DNA of 64,000 nucleotides from the IMG/VR virus record IMGVR_UViG_3300023172_000022, positions 1 through 64,000 of that record; one strand, written 5' to 3'. The notes beneath the pieces are model-generated. The model was not told where the DNA came from, did no database searches, and saw nothing but the letters and a program-made list of their open reading frames with translations. This document shows, one piece after another, positions 54,040 through 63,012 of this stretch. How positions within the stretch are numbered: position 1 is the stretch's first letter; each line of letters opens with the position of its first letter. The translations under genes and the position numbers were made by a program. Origin of the DNA: a virus.

Positions 54040-55713
54040 TTAGAATTCAAATACAACTTTAATATCTTCGATTTGATCTACTGCCCGTGTGATTGGATGT
54101 CTATTTTCTACATATAAAACTTTTCCAGAACCACCTACAATATTAAATTGAGTATCACCATCGTTATATTCACTATTGGCAGGACCTCTGTATGTAGTTT
54201 GGGATGCAAGTTTGTTTGTATAAACATCCACTGGATCAGCAATAATACTTACCTGTCTAAATGCGGAAGTAGAACCAGTTACAGGGAAAACTGATTTTGT
54301 TACCGAATTTCTTGTGTCTGGTTCATCATATTCCAGTTTGACTGCGACCATTGCATAGTAACCATTCAATTCTTCTACTGGATTATGACCATGACCAACT
54401 TCTGGTGAAATTTGTGGTTCAACTTTCGCAGAAGATACACTAGTTGGGTCGACTGTACCACGAACTTCGGCAGTAGCGTATGTATATCCACTACCAATAT
54501 TAGTAATAATAATTTCAGAAACTTGATCTCCGGTCAAATGTGCATAAGCAGAAAATCCTGTTCCATCGCCGGTTGTAAGAACGACATTTGGCGCTATACT
54601 TACTACGCCAGTGCCATCGCCCTCTCCAGCTGCAAAGGCACTTTCGATAGTTACGGTAGCTGTGTTTGTGTTTGAATCAAAAGACCAACCTGTAATTTTT
54701 CTTTGATTTGCAGTAGCAGCACCATCTTTCAGATAAACTAATGCATAATCTGTGTAATCACTAGCTGCAGCTGCGATATTTGCACCACCAGTTATTCCCA
54801 ATGATATTGTAGTTGTGCCTTCGCCTGGAGTAGTAGAAGATTCTACAATCATTGCATTGTAACCACTACCACCGGCATGGCCGCTATTATCGTTGTCGTC
54901 GACAATATCAATCCACTCAATTGCGCCTGGAGATGCAGCTGCGTTTTGTTGGACTTGCCACTGTACATAGTCGGCAGAAGAAGTATCGGATGGAATTGAA
55001 GTGATATATTTTACTGGAAAATAATCTTTCGTTAGAAATTTTAATGCTTGATCTAATTTAATTGAATACATATATTTCCAAACATATCCATCGGTTGTGT
55101 GAATTAATGCGTTGCTTGTGCCTGTAGGTTTGACCGTAGATGCAGTTGGTTGCACACCTTGTGACGAATTAAGATATCTTTTGTTATTAATAACTTTATA
55201 GACATTATACTGATTGTTTGCTTCCGTCAAAACATATGAATTTGGTATCACTTCTTCACTACTTTTATAATTATACATTGTATATTGTGTATTAGTAGTC
55301 CAATTGATTCTTGGAACTGCTAGGGTAATTGTGTCAGCATTAACTTTTTTCACAGCTGTAAGTGCGTTCTTTGCGGAATTTCTTCCAGAGATAGAATCTT
55401 CTGGAGTTGGCGGCAAATTATCATCCTCCCAAGATGTGTGTTTACCAATTCCCAAGAACAAATTATTAAAAATAGATTTGTTGTAAAATGCCCAGTTAAC
55501 ACCACCATCACTGACAACACCAGTTACGTGAGTTGGTGCATTTGGTCCTGCTGTACCATCCGATACTGCAACATATAAATTTGATGCATTAAGAACTACT
55601 TGTCCTTCAGTATATGCTTCTCCAGTTGACCATAATGCAGTTTGTTCATTTACGGCCTCAATAAACTGTTGAGCATTAAAAATTCTAAGTTTATTGGTAA
55701 TTATTGCTGACAT
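54040..55713 (-). CDS. 8: Baseplate wedge protein gp8
   Basis: This 557-aa protein is a homologue of T4 gp8 (334 aa in T4). Matching segments are FNNLFLGIGKHTSWEDDN (T4 ITFGRSEPWSSNEN region), AVPRINWTTNTQYTMY (T4 VIPRRDW), TTDGYVWKYMYSIKLDQ (T4 GDGYVWEYLFEIPPD), FRQVSIIADPVDVYTNK (T4 FRQISIITNPLEA) and the last 20 residues (ENRHPITRAVDQIEDIKVVF; T4 ENRPPIIMAMDQTEEINILF). The extra ~220 residues lie between WKYMYS and FRQVSI and form a Gly-rich, beta-rich insertion. gp8 forms the outer part of the wedge with gp7 and gp6. Late promoter 41 nt upstream. Confidence 0.93.
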   Translation of the reverse strand: MSAIITNKLRIFNAQQFIEAVNEQTALWSTGEAYTEGQVVLNASNLYVAVSDGTAGPNAPTHVTGVVSDGGVNWAFYNKSIFNNLFLGIGKHTSWEDDNLPPTPEDSISGRNSAKNALTAVKKVNADTITLAVPRINWTTNTQYTMYNYKSSEEVIPNSYVLTEANNQYNVYKVINNKRYLNSSQGVQPTASTVKPTGTSNALIHTTDGYVWKYMYSIKLDQALKFLTKDYFPVKYITSIPSDTSSADYVQWQVQQNAAASPGAIEWIDIVDDNDNSGHAGGSGYNAMIVESSTTPGEGTTTISLGITGGANIAAAASDYTDYALVYLKDGAATANQRKITGWSFDSNTNTATVTIESAFAAGEGDGTGVVSIAPNVVLTTGDGTGFSAYAHLTGDQVSEIIITNIGSGYTYATAEVRGTVDPTSVSSAKVEPQISPEVGHGHNPVEELNGYYAMVAVKLEYDEPDTRNSVTKSVFPVTGSTSAFRQVSIIADPVDVYTNKLASQTTYRGPANSEYNDGDTQFNIVGGSGKVLYVENRHPITRAVDQIEDIKVVFEF

Positions 55714-55753
55714 GACGTTACCCTTTGTCGGTTGTGTATTAATTTGTTTCTTT

Positions 55754-55761
55754 TATTTATA
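55754..55761 (-). promoter_or_regulatory. T4-like late promoter box (TATAAATA)
   Basis: An exact consensus match on the minus strand in the 62-nt gap before gp8, 41 nt from its ATG. It separates gp8 and downstream genes from the gp5-25-6-7 unit. Confidence 0.7.
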
Positions 55762-55775
55762 ATATTTTTTATCGC

Positions 55776-58700
55776 CTAAATTTGTTCAAGAGAATTTAAC
55801 TCATTCCAAGTAGTAGGAGCACTGGAATATGCCGTTGTAATAGATTCGTGAGCTATGTTGGTTTTAATGTTTGATTTATTTTCAATATTTTCGATTGTTT
55901 CTAAATACAACTCATTATCGATGCTCTGTGGAGTTTGATTGAATTTCATTCTCTCCACAGAATTATAATTCATACCACTATTTAATCTATTGTTAGGGTC
56001 TTTTGGTGTAGTTACTCGCATAATTTTTGGATAAACATTAATCTCAGAATCTAAGTTTATATTTTGACCACGATCGTATGAATCTACAATCTGGCCCCAA
56101 ATCATTTCATAGAATTCGTGCGACTCTAGACTTGAATATGGATTTCTAGATGTTACATAACCATATTCTTCTTCACCATTTGGATTTTGTTGAACTCTCA
56201 CAATACCAGCAAGAGTTTTCTTTTGTGGGTGTAATTCTGCCTCATCTTCACTACTAAATCTATATCTGACTAATTTTTCGAAAGGAATTTCTCTGTCAAA
56301 TCTGAATTTAATTCTATCCAAACTTCTATACTGATTACTCAATGATGGAACTTCTTCACCAATAGAATCTATCATAATTACGAATTTTTCATCTCTTGGA
56401 TCCGCACCATCTCTAATCGCACCAACCCAATATCTATTGACTCTTTCAACATTTCCCCTAAAAACCTTGTCCCATCTAAATTCGACTTTATCGCCAGGGG
56501 TCGCACTCAGAGAACATACACCAAAACTTGTTAAATGTGTAACTTCAAATTCTACATATAAATCATTTTCGTAATGTGTGGTGTCAATCACTTTGAATTT
56601 TGCAAATGGTCTAGTTGTTTCATCTGTAATATCTATATCATAAATTGTGAAGTTTCTCTGTACAGTATTTTCTGTATAAAATTTAGTCAAGTCAAGTCCA
56701 TTTTCATCTCTTACATTTACAAGGACATATTTTATTTCACTCCAATTTGATGCTGTTGGAATTGGATCTCTATTAACATCTAAAAGTTTATATCTACCAT
56801 CTCCAGTATCAACTGTTTGTCCCACAGGCGTGTCGTCACCTACACCAGACATTGGGCCCCCTGTTTGATAATTATCGTATACAAAGGTATATCCATGAGA
56901 AAGAAGATCATTAACATTAATAGGCGTCGAGTCTGAGCCTGTCCATCTACCCAAACCATCCATGTTTTTAACACTAACGTCTGCATTTTTTACAATTTCA
57001 AACAAAAACTGCAAATACAGACTTTGTAGCTTTTTAGGTTCGGGGTTTGATATAAGATTCACCTCACCAAACATCATTAACCCTGATGGGTGCAACAATT
57101 TCTTTACGATATAACGCCACTGATCGATATTTCTGGAAGTTCTCAATACATAAGAATAATCCTGCCACAAGTAACCATCTTGAATTCTGTTTTCGTCAGA
57201 CAAAAATCCTTTGTCGTTAAAAAAGAATCCATCTCTTTTTAGCAAAGGTCCCAAAATTGGAGTAATTTGCGCGTTACCGTCGCCCAAGGTTGATAAATCT
57301 ATAGTGGGCGCAACGGTATATCCAACCCCAAAACCATCAGAAGCAGAATCTGGAGAATTTGTAATTTTAATTTCTGATATAGAACCAATATTACTACCTT
57401 TGGGTTGAAGTATTGCGTTCGTTCCAATAGAATTGTATCCAGATGTAGAATTTGATATCGATGCAAATGGAAATTTTTCATAACCATCACCACCACTATA
57501 GACATCAATCTTTACTATTGGCCCATGTGGATGATTGATAAAATCCATTTTTACAGTCCAATTATCAGGTACAATAAATGGTTCGGCTGCCAATCCATAC
57601 TGCGCGATCTGACTTGAAATTGTTGATGCAAAACTACTGTTGTCTGTCCAATTGTTTACATCAGGTTCTGATGTTAACTTAAATATTACTAATCTGTCAT
57701 TAACTACGTCAAAATAATACTGAGCTGGCCGATTAGTTTCTTTTGTAATATGATATGCACTATAAAAGTTTTGAATTGGATCTAATTCCCAAGATTTAAT
57801 ATATGTAGTACCAGAAGAAGTATATTCTGTATATCTTTCATCAGAAGTTACTCTAAAAGAACTATAATGGCCTAAATTATAATCGTAATAAGAACCAGAC
57901 GGACTTAAAGAACTACCAAGGGTAACTAGATAAGAGTCGAGAGATTCAAACATTGCAGTATATGCATCTTCGCCATTCAATCCATTAAACAAAATATTTG
58001 ACCAAGTGGATGCATCTTGACTATGACATGCGTATCCCCATTGTGATGAACCACTAAACAAACTGGCCCAAGAATAACCATCATCAACCAATTCCGAAAG
58101 ACTGAATGTAAATTCAGTATTTACATCTATGTTACTATTATCAGTTTCTACTGAAGTTGTAAATTGAGAAACCGAGGTAGTAAATGTGTCTCCATTTCTT
58201 ATTGCTCTTAGTCTACTATAAAGTCCTGCCCAACCTCCAGACTGCGCGGGCGCAAGAGAATTACCATTAAACACCACCACTTGATCCGCCTGCAAATAGT
58301 TATAGACAACTTGATATCCCCCCGTATTCAACATACCACCTTGAGCTCTTAGTAGAGATAATGTATGTTCTTTACCATCATCATCAATTACAAACGCAAT
58401 AACTAAACCAATAGTATCATCGTCCGTAGAGGTTGAAGAAATTGTAGCAGAAAAATCGTATTCAGAAAACTTTTCAGATTCTAATGAATAAAAACCAACA
58501 TATGTGCTTGTGTTTGCTGTACAAACAATTGTATCATTAGCGGAATTATAAACAAAAGCCGTTGTTTCGCCCGCATTTGCTGGATAAGTTCCACTAGAAT
58601 TGTGCGAAAATCTATTCCATGTATTAAAAACGGTTTGTCTGGTTGGTGCAGATTGGATAAACCCACCAGCAAGAATTTTTCTTTCACCGTTTATATGCAA

Positions 58701-60683
58701 TTTTATTTCTGTTTCGCTTACATATAATGAAATATGATTCCACTGTCCCTCCCAATCAACTGGCACCGGAGCCGTGTATTCTGTGCCAGAAATCTCTACA
58801 ATAAGATTTCCTGTTTTTGCTGTGCCGGAACCTTCTTCAATAATTCTAATACTATTAGCATTAAATGCAACATCGTTAAGTGCAAAAAGAGTTCCACCAG
58901 TATCTGTGCCGTTGATATCATCTGGATAAATCCAAAAATCTACACTAAAACTATCTAAAGAATCTTTCAAATGGTCTTTATACAAATCTGATAAAAGAAT
59001 ATATCCATTTTCTCCTTTTGCAGATTTAGAACCCCACTTTGGTCCACCAGCCGGATTAATTAAATTTACGCCGTATCTGAAGCTTTCTTGTTCAAATTTC
59101 GAATCCACAAACCCACTACCATTTTCATGTACATTTTCAAAATCTAAAAATATTAAAACGTCATCCCATTTGTGATCTGTGTTAGAAATCGTGACTTTTC
59201 TATCCCTAGAATACGAATCTGAATAATCAATACTAGGATAATCAGACAAACTATAATAAAAAGATGGATTGTCTTCGTCTTGAACCCAAGAAACAGTTTC
59301 TGTTGTAAATTCATTTGGTTCAACAGCACTTATGTAGGCAGATGCGGCAGAACCAGAGCCATATGAACCTATAGAAACCTGTTCTCCTGTGATATAGTTA
59401 CTACCACCAGAAATAATTTCAACAGCTTCGACTGGTCCTTTTGATGTGTTAGATATTTTCGCAGATAATCCAACTCCATCGCCGGGGTCTGAAATATATT
59501 GATTTAAATAGAAATTGTTTGGATAATTTGAACCACCATTATCAATATCAAAACCAACAATACAATCATACAAAGTTTCTGTAATTGTTACACCATTACT
59601 CATGAGTATTTCTATTTCTTCTCTTGATGTAAAAGTGCCAAAAACGTGAGTAACAAAATATTCCCTAACTGGCGAATCTGAAATACTAAATTCCAAAAAT
59701 CTTTCAACTGTTGCACTTGCACCACTAGTCTTTCCCACAATTCTAACTGGATTACTAACAGTTTTGTTACTAGGTATAGTACGAACACTTCTCTCTTCGA
59801 CCCAAGTATTGTCGCTTGGTTTCATAATATTGTCTTTTGGATAATAAAATTCTACATCTTCGTTGAATAAAGATCTAAACAAAAATTGATACGAACTTTC
59901 AGAACCTTTTGATTGATAAAATTCTTTCATCAATTTTAAAAAAAGCTTTTTGTTTGAGTATTTTGTTTTTTTATATTTTTTGTTTATAAATTCTTGAGTG
60001 ACACCAGATTTCTTGCGAAGATGATAGGCAATTTTGATAATTGTTTGTTCGGGCAATGGTTTTAAGGTGCCTGGGTCAACATCGGGACTGGGGTCTACAA
60101 ATTTTATTTCTTTATTGCTATCATCTAATACATAATCTGTACCTTCAGTCAATAAAGTGTAATCGGTCGGAAAGGTATATTCATCAAGCAAATCTGCTAA
60201 TCCAGAAGTGCCGGATTGTGAACTGGCATCGACACTATAAACTTTTATTTCAACCGCACTCGTATCAAAATCTCGAATTTCGTAATATACGGGACTATAA
60301 TATGACAATGGAAAGACCGAATTTACACCACCAGACAAATAATTATCATACTCTATATACTCTAACTTAGAATCCGAATCCCCAGAAAAATTCAAGGCCG
60401 CTCGTAAATCAGTCGTTAGTTCTTCCCTATCTTTGATTCGAGAAAACTGTGGAAAATCCTTTGCAAGAACATTCTGATATTCATCAACAAAAATATCTAA
60501 AGTTTCATCCAAATCACTAAAATTTTCTATTTGATTTCCAATTGCGGCAGGATTTCTGTCACTTTCTAACCATTTATAGTAAAGTTCGATAAAATGAACA
60601 AATTGTTGATAATCTTCGTCCGATTTCAAATAAAACGGAAGTTGATCGACAACACTAGCTGATATTTTTTTGTGTTCTCTCAT
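55776..60683 (-). CDS. 7: Baseplate wedge protein gp7-like, with LamG insertion (1635 aa)
   Basis: It occupies the gp7 position between genes 6 and 8. N-terminal QQFVHFIELYYKWLES resembles T4 gp7 EAFCEAYIQYLS. Residues 254-281 (KEFYQSKGSESSYQFLFRSL, then FNEDVEF) match T4 gp7 FYSTKGIEASYKFLFKVL/YNEEVEI. WRYIVKKLLHPSGLMMFGE near 1190 matches T4 RFVHPVGFGF. In T4 the last two are roughly 130 residues apart; here about 920 residues intervene, including a LamG-like domain at about 520-680 (SVDFWIYPDD, QWNHISLYVSETEIKLHINGE). It lacks the long N-terminal part of T4 gp7 (1032 aa). It is probably the wedge core plus a surface-exposed lectin-like insertion. Confidence 0.82.
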   Translation of the reverse strand: MREHKKISASVVDQLPFYLKSDEDYQQFVHFIELYYKWLESDRNPAAIGNQIENFSDLDETLDIFVDEYQNVLAKDFPQFSRIKDREELTTDLRAALNFSGDSDSKLEYIEYDNYLSGGVNSVFPLSYYSPVYYEIRDFDTSAVEIKVYSVDASSQSGTSGLADLLDEYTFPTDYTLLTEGTDYVLDDSNKEIKFVDPSPDVDPGTLKPLPEQTIIKIAYHLRKKSGVTQEFINKKYKKTKYSNKKLFLKLMKEFYQSKGSESSYQFLFRSLFNEDVEFYYPKDNIMKPSDNTWVEERSVRTIPSNKTVSNPVRIVGKTSGASATVERFLEFSISDSPVREYFVTHVFGTFTSREEIEILMSNGVTITETLYDCIVGFDIDNGGSNYPNNFYLNQYISDPGDGVGLSAKISNTSKGPVEAVEIISGGSNYITGEQVSIGSYGSGSAASAYISAVEPNEFTTETVSWVQDEDNPSFYYSLSDYPSIDYSDSYSRDRKVTISNTDHKWDDVLIFLDFENVHENGSGFVDSKFEQESFRYGVNLINPAGGPKWGSKSAKGENGYILLSDLYKDHLKDSLDSFSVDFWIYPDDINGTDTGGTLFALNDVAFNANSIRIIEEGSGTAKTGNLIVEISGTEYTAPVPVDWEGQWNHISLYVSETEIKLHINGERKILAGGFIQSAPTRQTVFNTWNRFSHNSSGTYPANAGETTAFVYNSANDTIVCTANTSTYVGFYSLESEKFSEYDFSATISSTSTDDDTIGLVIAFVIDDDGKEHTLSLLRAQGGMLNTGGYQVVYNYLQADQVVVFNGNSLAPAQSGGWAGLYSRLRAIRNGDTFTTSVSQFTTSVETDNSNIDVNTEFTFSLSELVDDGYSWASLFSGSSQWGYACHSQDASTWSNILFNGLNGEDAYTAMFESLDSYLVTLGSSLSPSGSYYDYNLGHYSSFRVTSDERYTEYTSSGTTYIKSWELDPIQNFYSAYHITKETNRPAQYYFDVVNDRLVIFKLTSEPDVNNWTDNSSFASTISSQIAQYGLAAEPFIVPDNWTVKMDFINHPHGPIVKIDVYSGGDGYEKFPFASISNSTSGYNSIGTNAILQPKGSNIGSISEIKITNSPDSASDGFGVGYTVAPTIDLSTLGDGNAQITPILGPLLKRDGFFFNDKGFLSDENRIQDGYLWQDYSYVLRTSRNIDQWRYIVKKLLHPSGLMMFGEVNLISNPEPKKLQSLYLQFLFEIVKNADVSVKNMDGLGRWTGSDSTPINVNDLLSHGYTFVYDNYQTGGPMSGVGDDTPVGQTVDTGDGRYKLLDVNRDPIPTASNWSEIKYVLVNVRDENGLDLTKFYTENTVQRNFTIYDIDITDETTRPFAKFKVIDTTHYENDLYVEFEVTHLTSFGVCSLSATPGDKVEFRWDKVFRGNVERVNRYWVGAIRDGADPRDEKFVIMIDSIGEEVPSLSNQYRSLDRIKFRFDREIPFEKLVRYRFSSEDEAELHPQKKTLAGIVRVQQNPNGEEEYGYVTSRNPYSSLESHEFYEMIWGQIVDSYDRGQNINLDSEINVYPKIMRVTTPKDPNNRLNSGMNYNSVERMKFNQTPQSIDNELYLETIENIENKSNIKTNIAHESITTAYSSAPTTWNELNSLEQI

Positions 60684-60691
60684 GACGAGTC

Positions 60692-62572
60692 CTAATTATT
60701 TCTTATGGTTTTTACATTTTGAGTTGTAATATCATAATTATTATTATAATCATCTGTATCTTCTTCAACCGTCACTGTCACATCTTCTTTTAAAATTACA
60801 AGGACTTGATTTCTTCTTGGAAATACATCAAGTCCGGCCGGTACGCATTCGAGTCTAAAAACTTCCAATGAACCCTCGACGGCCTCAATATTTACCGGAT
60901 CAATATTTATTGTGCCAGTTTCGTAATTTACACTACCAGTAATTTTAGTTGAATATATTTTTTTATCATTCACATCAAAGGTGTAAAATTTTAATTTTCC
61001 ATCATAATTTGAAGTTTCTTCTACATAGTAAATTCTAGTATCTCCTACAACTCTAACACCAACAGATTTTATACTACCTTTTTTAATTTTATTGTTGAAA
61101 TTAAAAACATAAAATGCAGATGTATTAAACAAAACTGTCTGTTCATTTATAAGTCCAACGTAAGTTTCATTATTCGTGATCGATTGATCCAGAGTATCTA
61201 TCCAATTTACAAAATTAGAGTATCTAAAATAATCATTGAAATCGTCTAGATATTTTTTACTGAAAGAAACAATACCATTAGAAACAATATTTTTAATATC
61301 CGATTGACTGAGAGATGTAGTTTCATTATCATACTGAACTGTAGTATTAATTTTCAACTTTGTATATTCTGCATCAACTATTTGTGGTTCGATTGAGAGA
61401 ACAGAATAATCTTTTCTAAGTTTTTTTCTAATTTCTTCTTTTGTATACTCAGAAAGAAAAAATCCAGTATCTGGACGAATTGAAATATACACTCTACCAT
61501 AAGTGGGTGGAATATTATCTTCTCCACCCCATATGTTTAATGATTGAGTTGAAGGATAAATTTGTGGGATAATAGTTTTATAGTCATTAACAGTGACGGC
61601 TCTACCTTGTCCGCCAAAAGTTTTTGGTGCGTGAAATTTTATAGATTCAATATCCTCTTCGTCGGCACCACCAGCACTTCTACTAACAACTTCGATACTA
61701 TCAAGTATTTCATAATTACTAATTTTGCCCTTTGCATCAATTTTTACTATTTCATTGCCAGCAGATCCGGAAGTTGTTAAATAATTTATTTCTATCATTT
61801 GTCCAGACTCTATTTGAGCCCCTAAGACACCATCCCCAAAATAAATTTCATAATTACCACCTCTACCTTCTTGAAGGAAAAACGCCTTCTCAAGTTCAGA
61901 TAATTTCATATTATCATTAGATCTTTTAAACTCTTGTTTTTCTGGAAAATCTGGATTATCGTATACAAAAACTGTAATTGTACTAGTATCTACATCACTA
62001 TTTGTCAATAAATACCTTTGATTTGGATCATTTGTATTTACAATATAATTTTCCGTTACATATGTACCTTGAATTAAAACAACATCTTTAACCGAAAAAA
62101 CATTTGTAAAAGTGCCATCAGATCTTGCCAAAGATGAAACTTTCGGCACTATTACATTGTTTTTTGGTCTGAATTTATAAGATATTCCATCTTTTGTTGC
62201 AGTAAATTCGAAATCTTTATTTAACATGAAAGTTTCATATACATTACTAGAAGATTTTGGTACTGTACCTTGAAATTCTAAATTTACAACCATCTCTGCG
62301 GCCTTTTTTGACCTTGGGGTATAATTTAGCATTTTTGCTTTAGATACAACATTATCTCTAATTCTAGCGGTATCCAAAAACATTTCGTTAGAAATGGCAT
62401 TCATATAATATGAATTAATATGAGTGTTAGTTGCAAGAATATCGATAAGAGTATTCAAACCAGACGCTTGAAAATCGTAATCTTTGAATTCTTTTTTGGA
62501 ACTCATATAATTTATAATACTAGTTTTTATTTCTTCAAAGTCTAATTCTGTAATTTCTATTGTCTTTGCCAT
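60692..62572 (-). CDS. 6: Baseplate wedge protein gp6
   Basis: 626 aa (T4 gp6 is 660). The N-terminal helical domain (DFEEIKTSIINYMSSKKEF, ASGLNTLIDILATNTHINSYY, NEMFLDTARIRDNVVSKAK) is diagnostic of gp6/gpJ baseplate proteins, as is the central YEIYFGDGVLGAQIESGQMI followed by INYLTTSG. gp6 forms the iris ring of the baseplate that links wedges and rearranges on contraction. Its ATG overlaps the gp25 stop (TAATG at 62570-62574), so the two partners are translationally coupled. The gp7-like gene follows after 8 nt, and gp8 after that, as in T4. Confidence 0.95.
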   Translation of the reverse strand: MAKTIEITELDFEEIKTSIINYMSSKKEFKDYDFQASGLNTLIDILATNTHINSYYMNAISNEMFLDTARIRDNVVSKAKMLNYTPRSKKAAEMVVNLEFQGTVPKSSSNVYETFMLNKDFEFTATKDGISYKFRPKNNVIVPKVSSLARSDGTFTNVFSVKDVVLIQGTYVTENYIVNTNDPNQRYLLTNSDVDTSTITVFVYDNPDFPEKQEFKRSNDNMKLSELEKAFFLQEGRGGNYEIYFGDGVLGAQIESGQMIEINYLTTSGSAGNEIVKIDAKGKISNYEILDSIEVVSRSAGGADEEDIESIKFHAPKTFGGQGRAVTVNDYKTIIPQIYPSTQSLNIWGGEDNIPPTYGRVYISIRPDTGFFLSEYTKEEIRKKLRKDYSVLSIEPQIVDAEYTKLKINTTVQYDNETTSLSQSDIKNIVSNGIVSFSKKYLDDFNDYFRYSNFVNWIDTLDQSITNNETYVGLINEQTVLFNTSAFYVFNFNNKIKKGSIKSVGVRVVGDTRIYYVEETSNYDGKLKFYTFDVNDKKIYSTKITGSVNYETGTINIDPVNIEAVEGSLEVFRLECVPAGLDVFPRRNQVLVILKEDVTVTVEEDTDDYNNNYDITTQNVKTIRNN

Positions 62573-63003
62573 TATCTTATTCTTTCTATACTAAATTGAG
62601 TAGAAAATACTTCTTCGGATGCTGGTACTTGATATGTTAATACTATAACTAGAGTATTTTCGTCTTTAAGTGGCTTGAAATTTATACTTAATTCTCTTAC
62701 TCTAGGCTCAAAATTTGAAATTGCGTTTTCCATTCTATTTTTTATATTTATTACAGACATATCATCCAATGGTTCAAATATATCTTCCCAAATATTTCCA
62801 CCAAAGCTTGGTTGAAATGGTCTTTCGAAAAAATTTGTTAGAATTAAATTTTTCAAAGATTGGTTCACTGCGGCCGCATCTCTTTTTTTTCTAACATCAT
62901 TTGTAATTGGATTTTTTTTAAATGATAAATCAAAATCAACAAATTGATTTTGTTTACTTTTTAATACTCCAAGTCTGTTTTCTAAATTTACTAATTCTGA
63001 CAT
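62572..63003 (-). CDS. 25: Baseplate wedge protein gp25
   Basis: This 143-aa protein of the GPW/gp25 family (T4 gp25 is 132 aa) shows ITNDVRKKRDAAAVNQSLKN, FERPFQPSFGGNIWEDIFEP (residues ~60-80) and the hallmark ISNFEPRVREL near 100. gp25 binds gp6 and gp53 at the wedge core and resembles T6SS TssE, nucleating sheath assembly. In T4-like phages gp25 adjoins gene 6, as it does here. The family signature is complete and there is no sign of truncation. Confidence 0.95.
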   Translation of the reverse strand: MSELVNLENRLGVLKSKQNQFVDFDLSFKKNPITNDVRKKRDAAAVNQSLKNLILTNFFERPFQPSFGGNIWEDIFEPLDDMSVINIKNRMENAISNFEPRVRELSINFKPLKDENTLVIVLTYQVPASEEVFSTQFSIERIR

Positions 63004-63012
63004 TTTTAAAAC

